Shown: one piece after another, positions 1-6,414 of the stretch
Position numbering within the stretch: position 1 is the stretch's first letter
Layout of the letters: the number at the start of each line of letters is the position of its first letter
NCBI GenBank assembly: GCA_900767585.1
Contig: CAAFZP010000029.1
Span: 1 to 20,021, forward strand
Source: Lachnospiraceae bacterium
Lineage (GTDB): Bacteria; Bacillota; Clostridia; Lachnospirales; Lachnospiraceae
Direction: 5' to 3'
Length of the DNA stretch: 20,021 nt
Program-made: the position numbers and the translations under genes
Notes under the pieces: generated by a model
The model's database searches: none
What the model was told of the DNA's origin: nothing
The model's input: only the letters and a program-made list of their open reading frames with translations

Positions 1-2
1 TG

Positions 3-485
3 CTTGTTGTGAAGCCGACGATGAGCATGGAGACAGTGCCGGCTCTGATCGGGGCACTCGGCGGATTTGGCGCCGGTTTTGCGTATACGTTTGTCAGAAA
101 GCTTGGACAACGCGGAGAAAATAGTATGATTATCGTATTATTCTTCTCCGCCTTTTCCTGTGCGGTGACATTGCCTTTTTTCGTGTTCCAATATCAGCCG
201 ATGAGCGGGCTTCAATGGCTGTTTCTGATCTGTACTGGAATTTCGGCTGCAGGAGGCCAGATCTTCATCACGAAGGCGTATTCGTATGCACCGGCAAGGG
301 AAATCTCGGTGTATGATTTCTCGATTGTGCTTTTTACAGCGTTGTGGGGATTTTTATTCCTGGATCAGATTCCGGATTATTTAAGTGTGATCGGATATGT
401 GGTGATCATCGGAACATCTGTAGTGAAGTGGTATATCACGATTGAACGACCGCACAGGCAGGAAGTTCACAAGGAACATGAGTGA
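3..485 (+). CDS. EamA-family (DMT) transporter, 3' part only
   Basis: C-terminal half of a drug/metabolite transporter superfamily permease; the 5' end lies outside the window. The reading frame is open from position 3 and ends at TGA 483-485, so the GTG at 9 is an internal codon, not a start. The visible ~160 residues contain a series of hydrophobic helices, including a Gly-rich first helix (ALGGFGAGFAYTFVRKLG) and an AxxGQxxxTKAYSYAPA segment, which is typical of the second EamA repeat. The tail is hydrophilic and His-rich. The substrate cannot be told; the family includes metabolite exporters and importers. It runs directly into the radical SAM gene (stop and next start within 2 bases), so the two are probably translationally coupled. 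Confidence 0.85.
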   Translation, partial: LVVKPTMSMETVPALIGALGGFGAGFAYTFVRKLGQRGENSMIIVLFFSAFSCAVTLPFFVFQYQPMSGLQWLFLICTGISAAGGQIFITKAYSYAPAREISVYDFSIVLFTALWGFLFLDQIPDYLSVIGYVVIIGTSVVKWYITIERPHRQEVHKEHE

Positions 486-486
486 A

Positions 487-1437
487 ATGGAAAAAAGTAT
501 CAGGAACAGTCAGAGTGAAAATCAGCAAACCAGAATAAATGATACAGATGCGTCAGTTTGTGTACTGTGCCCACGGAACTGTAAGAAAAACCGTGCAGCC
601 GGCGAGACCGGTGCTTGCGGTGAAGCTGCCACCATGCGGATTGGACGGGCGGCACTCCATATGTGGGAGGAACCGTGTATTTCCGGAGAGAAAGGTTCCG
701 GTGCGGTATTTTTTACCGGATGTCCGCTTCACTGCGTGTATTGTCAGAACTATGCAATCTCAGATGGTGGTTCAGGCAGGCAGATAACGGTGGAGGATCT
801 TGTGCGGATATTTTATGATCTCGAAGCAGAAGGCGCAGCGAATATCAATCTGGTCACTGCCGATCATTTCATCCCACCGGTGGCACAGGCAATCCGGCAG
901 GCAAAAAAACAGGGTTTTCCCCTGCCATTTATCTATAATACAAGCAGTTATGTGCGGGTGGACGCTTTGCGCATGTTAGAAGGGCTGGTAGATGTCTATC
1001 TGCCGGATATGAAATATATGGATGCGGATACGGCGGCGAAGTATTCTCACGCACCGGATTATCCGGTGGTGGCAAAGGCTGCGATTGCAGAGATGGTGCG
1101 CCAGTGTGGGAAAGTCGTCTTTGATGCGGAGGATGTCTACATAAAACGAGGCGTGATCGTACGTCATTTGTTGCTGCCGGAACATCTGATGGAAGCAGAG
1201 AAAATCGTACGGTATCTGTATGAGACATATAAAAATCAGATCTATATCAGTATGATGAGTCAGTACACACCGGTTGGTGATATCGGCGCACAGTTTCCGG
1301 AACTTAAGGATAAGGTCCGCCACAAATCGTACCGTAAACTGATTGATTATGCAATTAACTTAGGTGTGGAGCAGGCATTTTACCAGGAAGGTGAAGTGGC
1401 AAAAGAAAGCTTCATCCCGGAATTTTATAAGGAATAA
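487..1437 (+). CDS. PflX-like radical SAM protein
   Basis: Radical S-adenosylmethionine enzyme related to pyruvate formate-lyase activating enzymes, of the PflX type (uncharacterised; physiological substrate unknown). From the ATG at 487 it is 316 residues. The SAM/[4Fe-4S] motif CX3CX2C is at C79, C83 and C86 (TGCPLHCVYCQN). An extra N-terminal cysteine cluster (C25, C28, C32, C44) precedes it and could bind a second metal site. Start choice: AAGGA at 471-475 lies 11 bases before ATG 487 but only 2 before the in-frame ATG at 478, so 487 is preferred; a TTG at 442 is unlikely. No glycyl-radical enzyme gene is visible nearby, which argues against a dedicated activase role here. The stop codon is followed by the tex ribosome binding site. 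Confidence 0.85.
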   Translation: MEKSIRNSQSENQQTRINDTDASVCVLCPRNCKKNRAAGETGACGEAATMRIGRAALHMWEEPCISGEKGSGAVFFTGCPLHCVYCQNYAISDGGSGRQITVEDLVRIFYDLEAEGAANINLVTADHFIPPVAQAIRQAKKQGFPLPFIYNTSSYVRVDALRMLEGLVDVYLPDMKYMDADTAAKYSHAPDYPVVAKAAIAEMVRQCGKVVFDAEDVYIKRGVIVRHLLLPEHLMEAEKIVRYLYETYKNQIYISMMSQYTPVGDIGAQFPELKDKVRHKSYRKLIDYAINLGVEQAFYQEGEVAKESFIPEFYKE

Positions 1438-1450
1438 CAGGAGAGACAAC

Positions 1451-3592
1451 ATGGATATATTACAGGTAATTGCAGATGAATTGCAGATTAAGAAAGGACA
1501 GGTAGAAAAGTCGGTTGAACTGATCGATGAGGGTGCAACGATTCCGTTTATCGCAAGATACCGGAAGGAAGTGACCGGCTCCTTAAACGATGAGCAGTTA
1601 CGTGCACTGTCCGAGCGACTTGTGTATCTGCGTAACTTAGAAGAGAAGAAAACTTCCGTGCTTGCAACGATTGAAGAGCAGGGTAAGCTGACAGAGGAAT
1701 TGAAGAAACAGATTGAGGCTGCGATGACGATGGTTGCGCTGGAAGATCTGTACCGCCCGTATCGGCCGAAGCGCCGGACAAGAGCGACGATCGCCAAGGA
1801 GAAGGGCTTGGAGCCGCTTGCAGAGATTTTAAGCGCACAGGAGACAACAAAGACGATCGAGGAAGAGGCTGCCGCCTTTGTCGATGCGCAAAAGGGCGTG
1901 GAAAGTGTGCAGGATGCGATTGACGGAGCCAAGGATATCCTTGCAGAAATCTATGCGGATGATGCGGATTACCGGACGAAACTTCGTGCGATGACGAAGG
2001 AGAGCGGAAGCCTTGTTGCAAAGGCAAAGGATGAGGAAGCAGATTCTGTTTACGAGATGTATTATGATTTCACAGAACCGATCAAGAAGCTGGTTGGACA
2101 CCGGATTTTAGCAATTAACCGCGGGGAGGCAGAGAAGTTCCTGACGGTAAAGATTGAGGCACCGAGACAGGAGATTTTACTCTGGCTTGTAAAGCAGATT
2201 ATCGGCAATATGAAACATGACAGTGCAAGCTACCTGTATGAGGCAATCACAGACAGTTATGACCGTCTGATTGCGCCGTCCATCGAGCGTGAGATACGAA
2301 ACGAACTGACCGAGAAGGCAGAGGAGGGCGCCATCGGCGTATTCGGCAAGAATCTGCATCAGCTTCTGATGCAGCCACCAATCTCCGGGCAGGTCGTGCT
2401 TGGCTGGGATCCGGGATTTGCACACGGAAGCAAACTGGCTGTCGTCGATGAGACCGGTAAAGTGCTTGATACTGTTATCATTTACCCGACGAAGGGACAG
2501 AAAAATTACGATGCGGCAAAGCAGGTATTAAAGAAGCTGATTGCAAAATATCATGTGACACTGATTTCTCTCGGAAATGGTACCGCAAGCCGGGAGTCGG
2601 AAGCGATGATCGTCGAGCTGATGAAAGAATTGAATATAGACTTGAAATATGTGATCACGGATGAGGCAGGCGCATCGATTTATTCAGCCAGCAAGGAAGC
2701 AACGGAAGAGTTCCCGGATTTTGATGAGTGGCAGAGAAGTGCAGCCAGTATCGCAAGACGTATCCAGGATCCGCTCGCAGAACTTGTGAAGATCGATCCG
2801 AAATCCATCGGTGTCGGACAGTACCAGCACGATATGAACCAGAAAAACCTTGGAAACGCCCTGAACAATGTAGTGGAAGACTGTGTAAACTCGGTCGGCA
2901 TCGACTTAAATACCGCCAGCCCGGCATTGCTTTCGTATGTGTCCGGCATCAATAAGACACTGGCAAAATCGATTGTATCATATCGGGAGGAAAATGGAAG
3001 CTTCAAAAACCGCAAGGAGCTTCTCAAGGTGCCGAAGCTTGGACCGAAGGCATACGAGCAGTGTGCAGGTTTCCTGCGTATTCATGGTGGAAGTGAAGCA
3101 CTCGATGCGACAAGTGTCCATCCGGAAAGCTACGAGGCAACAAAAGCGCTGATGGAAAAAATCGGTGTATCCGAGGATGATATCAAGCATGGTGGCATGA
3201 AAGGCATCAGCAAGAAGACAAAGGATACGAAGAAACTTGCGCAAGAGCTTGGCATCGGAGAACCGACACTTGCAGATATCGTGAAAGAGCTTGAAAAGCC
3301 GGGCAGAGATCCCCGTGAGGAGATGCCAAAGCCGATTCTTCGGAGTGATGTGCTTGAGATGAAAGATTTAAAGCCGGGCATGGAACTGAAAGGTACAGTG
3401 CGGAATGTCATTGACTTCGGTGCATTTGTCGATATTGGCGTGCATCAGGATGGTCTTGTTCATATCTCGCATATGTCTGACAAATACATCAAACATCCGT
3501 TGGAGGTCGTATCTGTTGGGGATATCGTAGATGTAACTGTGTTGAGTGTGGATCTCGATAAGCACAGAATCCAGCTTTCTATGGTGAAATAA
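1451..3592 (+). CDS. tex: Tex family RNA-binding transcription accessory protein
   Basis: Tex (toxin expression, Spt6-related) is a cytoplasmic nucleic-acid-binding protein acting in transcription and RNA handling. The 713-residue length is normal for the family. Domains in order: an N-terminal Tex helical region beginning with the IPFIARYRKE motif near residue 30; a YqgF/RNase H-like domain starting near residue 316 with D320 in LGWDPGFAHGS; a helix-hairpin-helix region around 490-570 (GINKTLAKSIVSYREENG, then KLGPKAYEQCAGF); and a C-terminal S1 RNA-binding domain from about 641 (GTVRNVIDFGAFVDIGVHQD). The start at ATG 1451 is set by AGGAGAG at 1439-1445; the longer open frame upstream is not used. 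In the YqgF strand the residues after DPGF are AHGS where homologues more often have RTGC. The gene ends 66 bases before the rpmB -35 box and has no clear terminator. Confidence 0.96.
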   Translation: MDILQVIADELQIKKGQVEKSVELIDEGATIPFIARYRKEVTGSLNDEQLRALSERLVYLRNLEEKKTSVLATIEEQGKLTEELKKQIEAAMTMVALEDLYRPYRPKRRTRATIAKEKGLEPLAEILSAQETTKTIEEEAAAFVDAQKGVESVQDAIDGAKDILAEIYADDADYRTKLRAMTKESGSLVAKAKDEEADSVYEMYYDFTEPIKKLVGHRILAINRGEAEKFLTVKIEAPRQEILLWLVKQIIGNMKHDSASYLYEAITDSYDRLIAPSIEREIRNELTEKAEEGAIGVFGKNLHQLLMQPPISGQVVLGWDPGFAHGSKLAVVDETGKVLDTVIIYPTKGQKNYDAAKQVLKKLIAKYHVTLISLGNGTASRESEAMIVELMKELNIDLKYVITDEAGASIYSASKEATEEFPDFDEWQRSAASIARRIQDPLAELVKIDPKSIGVGQYQHDMNQKNLGNALNNVVEDCVNSVGIDLNTASPALLSYVSGINKTLAKSIVSYREENGSFKNRKELLKVPKLGPKAYEQCAGFLRIHGGSEALDATSVHPESYEATKALMEKIGVSEDDIKHGGMKGISKKTKDTKKLAQELGIGEPTLADIVKELEKPGRDPREEMPKPILRSDVLEMKDLKPGMELKGTVRNVIDFGAFVDIGVHQDGLVHISHMSDKYIKHPLEVVSVGDIVDVTVLSVDLDKHRIQLSMVK

Positions 3593-3601
3593 AAGATGCA
3601 G

Positions 3602-3654
3602 AAAAAGAATTTTTCAAAAAGATTCAAAAAAATCAAAAAAAATGAAAATTTTTC
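3602..3654 (+). promoter_or_regulatory. A-tract array / UP-element-like region before rpmB promoter
   Basis: Five runs of 4-8 A start at 3602, 3616, 3626, 3635 and 3645, the last four spaced 9-10 bases, close to one helical turn. They end directly at the rpmB -35 box (3655). Phased A-tracts bend DNA, and A/T-rich sequence just upstream of -35 can bind the RNA polymerase alpha subunit; an UP-element role is inferred from this placement. The stretch could also allow some termination of tex transcription, but there is no GC-rich stem. Confidence 0.5.
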
Positions 3655-3683
3655 TTGCATATTGAAAAGTTATTTGGTAAAAT
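3655..3683 (+). promoter_or_regulatory. Sigma-A promoter for rpmB
   Basis: -35 TTGCAT at 3655-3660, 17-base spacer, -10 TAAAAT at 3678-3683, with an extended -10 TG at 3675-3676. The transcript would start near 3690 and have a leader of about 60 bases before the GTG start. The leader contains a short AGCCC (3697-3701) / GGGCT (3723-3727) pairing, too weak to call a regulatory element. Confidence 0.75.
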
Positions 3684-3753
3684 AGCCTATGTTGTGAGCC
3701 CGCAAAGTGAATTATGCAGGCAGGGCTTAATATTTGTCAAGGAGGTGCTAACG

Positions 3754-3939
3754 GTGGCAAAGTGTAGTATTTGTGAAAAAGGAGCTCATTTCGGTAACAA
3801 TGTGAGCCATTCTCATAGAAGATCAAACAGAATGTGGAAATCAAACATCAAGTCTGTGAAGGCAGTAGTTAACGGTACTCCTAAGAAGATTTATGTTTGC
3901 ACACAGTGCTTGAAGTCTGGTAAGGTTGAGAGAGCCTAA
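3754..3939 (+). CDS. rpmB: 50S ribosomal protein L28, zinc-ribbon form
   Basis: Large ribosomal subunit protein bL28, 61 residues. It begins at GTG 3754 with a strong AAGGAGGTG ribosome binding site at 3739-3747; an in-frame upstream extension is not needed and would be atypical for L28. Family signatures are GNNVSHSHRRSNRMWKSN and the C-terminal LKSGKVERA. Two CXXC pairs (C4/C7 near the start and YVCTQC near the end) make this the zinc-binding C+ form, unlike the main L28 of Bacillus subtilis, which lacks the cysteines. It is a single-gene transcription unit between its own promoter and a strong terminator, separated from the yloU-yloV operon exactly as in many Firmicutes. Confidence 0.97.
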   Translation: MAKCSICEKGAHFGNNVSHSHRRSNRMWKSNIKSVKAVVNGTPKKIYVCTQCLKSGKVERA

Positions 3940-3948
3940 GCAGACCGC

Positions 3949-3981
3949 AAAAAACAGCATATTCGTATGCTGTTTTTTTTT
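3949..3981 (+). terminator. Rho-independent terminator after rpmB
   Basis: Perfect 7-base stem CAGCATA (3955-3961) / TATGCTG (3966-3972) closed by a TTCG tetraloop, followed by nine T (3973-3981) and preceded by six A (3949-3954). The flanking A and T runs can extend the stem. The preceding A run would give a short U tail on the other strand, but no minus-strand gene points at it. Confidence 0.95.
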
Positions 3982-4049
3982 GCTGTCTGTCAATACGGAG
4001 TCTTATATAGTTCAATGACAAATTGAAAGAAATGCATAACATGTAAAAG

Positions 4050-4078
4050 TTGCGTAATCCTGTGAAAAAGGGTATAAT
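4050..4078 (+). promoter_or_regulatory. Sigma-A promoter for yloU-yloV
   Basis: -35 TTGCGT at 4050-4055, 17-base spacer, consensus -10 TATAAT at 4073-4078. Predicted start near 4085, giving a leader of about 58 bases before the yloU ATG. Confidence 0.8.
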
Positions 4079-4142
4079 AGCACTATATGACTTTATACAG
4101 CCAGGATTAGGCTTGGCTCATCACGGAAACGGAGGTAGAACC

Positions 4143-4502
4143 ATGAAGGGTTATTTATCGAATGAAAACGGTGAAATCATTATAGAAAATGAAGTCATCG
4201 CCCAATATGCCGGACATGCTGCATTGGAGTGTTTTGGTATCGTTGGTATGGCGACGATCAGCATGAAGGATGGAATTGCAAAGCTTCTGAAGGGTGACAG
4301 CATCAGCAAGGGTGTCAATGTCGTCATCGGAGAAAACAACGAACTGTCAATTGATTTTCATATTATTGTGGCATATGGCGTCAGCATTTCGACGGTATGT
4401 GACAACTTGATCAGTACTGTACAGTACACGATTGAAGAGATGACAGGCATGAAAGTAAAGGCCATCAACATTTTTGTTGAAGGCGTTCGTGTGATAGACT
4501 AA
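4143..4502 (+). CDS. yloU: Asp23/Gls24 family envelope stress protein (YloU-like)
   Basis: Asp23/Gls24 (DUF322) protein, 119 residues, cytoplasmic. Members are abundant and linked to envelope or alkaline stress; the biochemical role is unknown. Visible family features are the N-terminal NEVIAQYAGHAALECFGIVG block and the C-terminal VAYGVSISTVCDNLISTVQY helix followed by INIFVEGVRV. The ATG at 4143 has GGAGG at 4131-4135, 7 bases upstream; the open frame upstream of it covers the promoter and is not coding. It is followed 30 bases later by yloV, the same pairing as yloU-yloV in B. subtilis, which suggests a joint envelope or lipid-related function. Confidence 0.93.
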   Translation: MKGYLSNENGEIIIENEVIAQYAGHAALECFGIVGMATISMKDGIAKLLKGDSISKGVNVVIGENNELSIDFHIIVAYGVSISTVCDNLISTVQYTIEEMTGMKVKAINIFVEGVRVID

Positions 4503-4532
4503 GAATACGTATAAATCAGGAGGATAGACAAA

Positions 4533-6227
4533 GTGGCTACAAAGGTAATTGATGCCCAGTTGTTACAGAAAGCATTTATTGCTGGTGCGTACAATCTAGA
4601 AAAAAACAAAGATTATATCAATGAATTAAATGTATTCCCGGTGCCGGATGGTGATACCGGATCGAACATGTCGCTTACGATCATGGCAGCGGTAAAAGAA
4701 GTAAGCGCATTGGATAATCCATCGATGGATGAACTGTCCAAGACGATTTCAAGTGGTTCCCTGCGTGGAGCAAGAGGAAATTCCGGCGTGATTTTATCAC
4801 AGCTTCTGCGTGGATTCTGCAAAGAAATCAAAGGGAAGACACAGATTACGGTTTCCGTACTTGCAGATGGGTTTGTACGCGCTGTAGAGACAGCGTATAA
4901 GGCCGTTATGAAGCCGAAGGAAGGTACGATTCTGACGGTGGCAAAGGGAGTCGCAGAAAAGGCAGTGGAACTTTCCGAGATGGATATGGATTTCGAGACA
5001 CTTGGACAGGAAATCCTTGACTACGGAAACGAAGTATTAAAACAGACACCGGAGCTGCTTCCGGTACTGAAAGAAGCAGGCGTGGTTGACTCCGGCGGAC
5101 AGGGACTCATGGAGTTTCTGACAGGTGCTTATAACGGATTGACAGGAAAAGAAGTGATTGATCCGCAGGCAGTATCCGGCGGTACGAAAAAAAATGCATC
5201 GACGATGTCATCGGAAGAGATCGATACATCCCATATCAAATATGGTTATTGTACAGAGTTTATCATCATGCTCGAGAAGGAATACAATGAAGAGACCGAA
5301 GTGAAGTTCAAGGAGTTCTTAACATCTATCGGTGATTCCCTTGTCGTTGTTTCGGATGATGAGATTGTGAAAGTGCATGTGCATACAAACCATCCGGGAC
5401 TTGCATTTGAAAAAGGACTCGAATATGGTTCCCTGACCAGCATGAAAGTTGACAATATGCGGGAAGAACACAAAGAAAAAGTCATCCATGAGCAGGACCG
5501 CAAGAAAGCTGCCGAACAGGAAGCACAATTAGATGCAAAGAAAAAAGAAAAAATAGATGAACCAAAGAAACCATTTGGTTTTGTGGCAGTCTCTGTTGGA
5601 GATGGATTGAATGATATCTTCAAGGATCTCGGTGTCGATTATATCATCGAAGGTGGACAGACGATGAATCCGAGTACAGAGGATGTGTTAGATGCGATAT
5701 CCAAGGTAAATGCAGAAACCGTATTTGTATTCCCGAACAACAAGAATATTATCTTAGCGGCCAACCAGGCAGCCGAGATCGAGGAAGAAAAGACGGTTCT
5801 TGTCATTCCGACAAAGACGATTCCGCAGGGAATCAGTGCGCTGATCTCATTTGATGAGACGGAAACGGCAGAAGCAAACAAAGCCGGCATGGAGGATGCG
5901 CTGACAGCCGTAAAGAGCGGGCAGGTAACGTATGCTGTTCGTGATACATCCATCGATGGAAAAGAAATCAAGACGGGCGATTATATGGGTATCGATGATG
6001 CAGGTATCCAGGCAGTTGGCCAGAATATCACAGAGGTTGTGAAAGACCTGATCGGTGCGATGGCGGATGAGGATTCGGAACTTTTAAGCATCTATTATGG
6101 CAGTGATGTTGAGGAGGAGAAAGCAAACGCTCTGGTAGAAGCTGTGCAGGCTGCATATCCGGATTTTGAAGTGGAAGCGCATGCCGGCGGACAGCCGATT
6201 TACTATTATATTTTATCATTAGAATGA
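4533..6227 (+). CDS. yloV: FakA-like fatty acid kinase / DAK2 domain protein (YloV)
   Basis: Homologue of the ATP-binding subunit of fatty acid kinase (FakA), which works with a FakB acyl carrier to phosphorylate fatty acids for phospholipid synthesis. It is 564 residues, starting at GTG 4533 with AGGAGG at 4518-4523. Domains: N-terminal DhaL kinase domain, about residues 9-200, with the metal/ATP motif PVPDGDTGSN (D39, D41), the Gly-rich loop GSLRGARGNSGV and DSGGQGL; a middle domain with C240, H282 and H284, matching the Cys-His-His zinc site described in FakA; a charged Lys/Glu-rich linker near 310-345; and a C-terminal DegV/FakB-like domain from about 348 (EGGQTMNPSTEDVL). No fakB is in the window, so the partner must be elsewhere. 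Fatty acid kinase activity is inferred by homology. Confidence 0.93.
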   Translation: MATKVIDAQLLQKAFIAGAYNLEKNKDYINELNVFPVPDGDTGSNMSLTIMAAVKEVSALDNPSMDELSKTISSGSLRGARGNSGVILSQLLRGFCKEIKGKTQITVSVLADGFVRAVETAYKAVMKPKEGTILTVAKGVAEKAVELSEMDMDFETLGQEILDYGNEVLKQTPELLPVLKEAGVVDSGGQGLMEFLTGAYNGLTGKEVIDPQAVSGGTKKNASTMSSEEIDTSHIKYGYCTEFIIMLEKEYNEETEVKFKEFLTSIGDSLVVVSDDEIVKVHVHTNHPGLAFEKGLEYGSLTSMKVDNMREEHKEKVIHEQDRKKAAEQEAQLDAKKKEKIDEPKKPFGFVAVSVGDGLNDIFKDLGVDYIIEGGQTMNPSTEDVLDAISKVNAETVFVFPNNKNIILAANQAAEIEEEKTVLVIPTKTIPQGISALISFDETETAEANKAGMEDALTAVKSGQVTYAVRDTSIDGKEIKTGDYMGIDDAGIQAVGQNITEVVKDLIGAMADEDSELLSIYYGSDVEEEKANALVEAVQAAYPDFEVEAHAGGQPIYYYILSLE

Positions 6228-6229
6228 TG

Positions 6230-6273
6230 CAGATGTCAGACGTAGATTGCGAGGCGGTAGTCTATGACATCTG
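6230..6273 (+). other. Stem-loop just after yloV
   Basis: Inverted repeat CAGATGTCA (6230-6238) / TGACATCTG (6265-6273), extended inward by GAC (6239-6241) / GTC (6260-6262) with a two-base bulge; loop of 18 bases. It starts two bases after the yloV stop codon and has no T run, so it is not a terminator on its own. It could stabilise the mRNA 3' end or be part of a structured region with the next hairpin. Confidence 0.5.
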
Positions 6274-6285
6274 TCCGAACATACC

Positions 6286-6323
6286 AAAATCCTGTCGAGG
6301 CAGATCAGCTTCGGCAGGATTTT
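6286..6323 (+). terminator. Probable terminator hairpin of yloU-yloV operon
   Basis: Long stem: 6286-6298 (AAAATCCTGTCGA) pairs with 6311-6323 (TCGGCAGGATTTT) including one G-T wobble, and three more inner pairs leave a 6-base loop. The stem ends in AAAA/TTTT, followed by CGTGTTCT, so the U tract is short and efficiency may be partial. Confidence 0.65.
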
Positions 6324-6360
6324 CGTGTTCTGAAGAGTAGAAATATTTGTCTGGTTCCGC

Positions 6361-6366
6361 TATAAT
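6361..6366 (+). promoter_or_regulatory. Candidate -10 element for recG
   Basis: Consensus TATAAT, 48 bases before the recG ATG and downstream of the terminator-like hairpin. No convincing -35 box or TG extension is seen at the right distance, so this is a weak call based on position. Confidence 0.35.
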
Positions 6367-6414
6367 AATCGTAGTTGTTGCGATACAAAATGTAAATGGA
6401 TGGGTTGTTAAACG

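Noticed and set aside
1360..1932. 190-codon open frame antisense to the 5' part of tex
   Set aside because: Composition is Ser/Cys/Phe-rich as expected from the complement of a coding gene, with no domain and no ribosome binding site; tex is unambiguous on the other strand.
3594..3654. Terminator for tex in the A/T-rich stretch
   Set aside because: There are only A and T runs with weak AT pairing and no GC stem; the stretch fits better as upstream sequence of the rpmB promoter.
3690..3753. Ribosomal protein leader or riboswitch upstream of rpmB
   Set aside because: Only one 5-base pairing is visible in a 60-base leader, which is too little to support a structured regulatory RNA.
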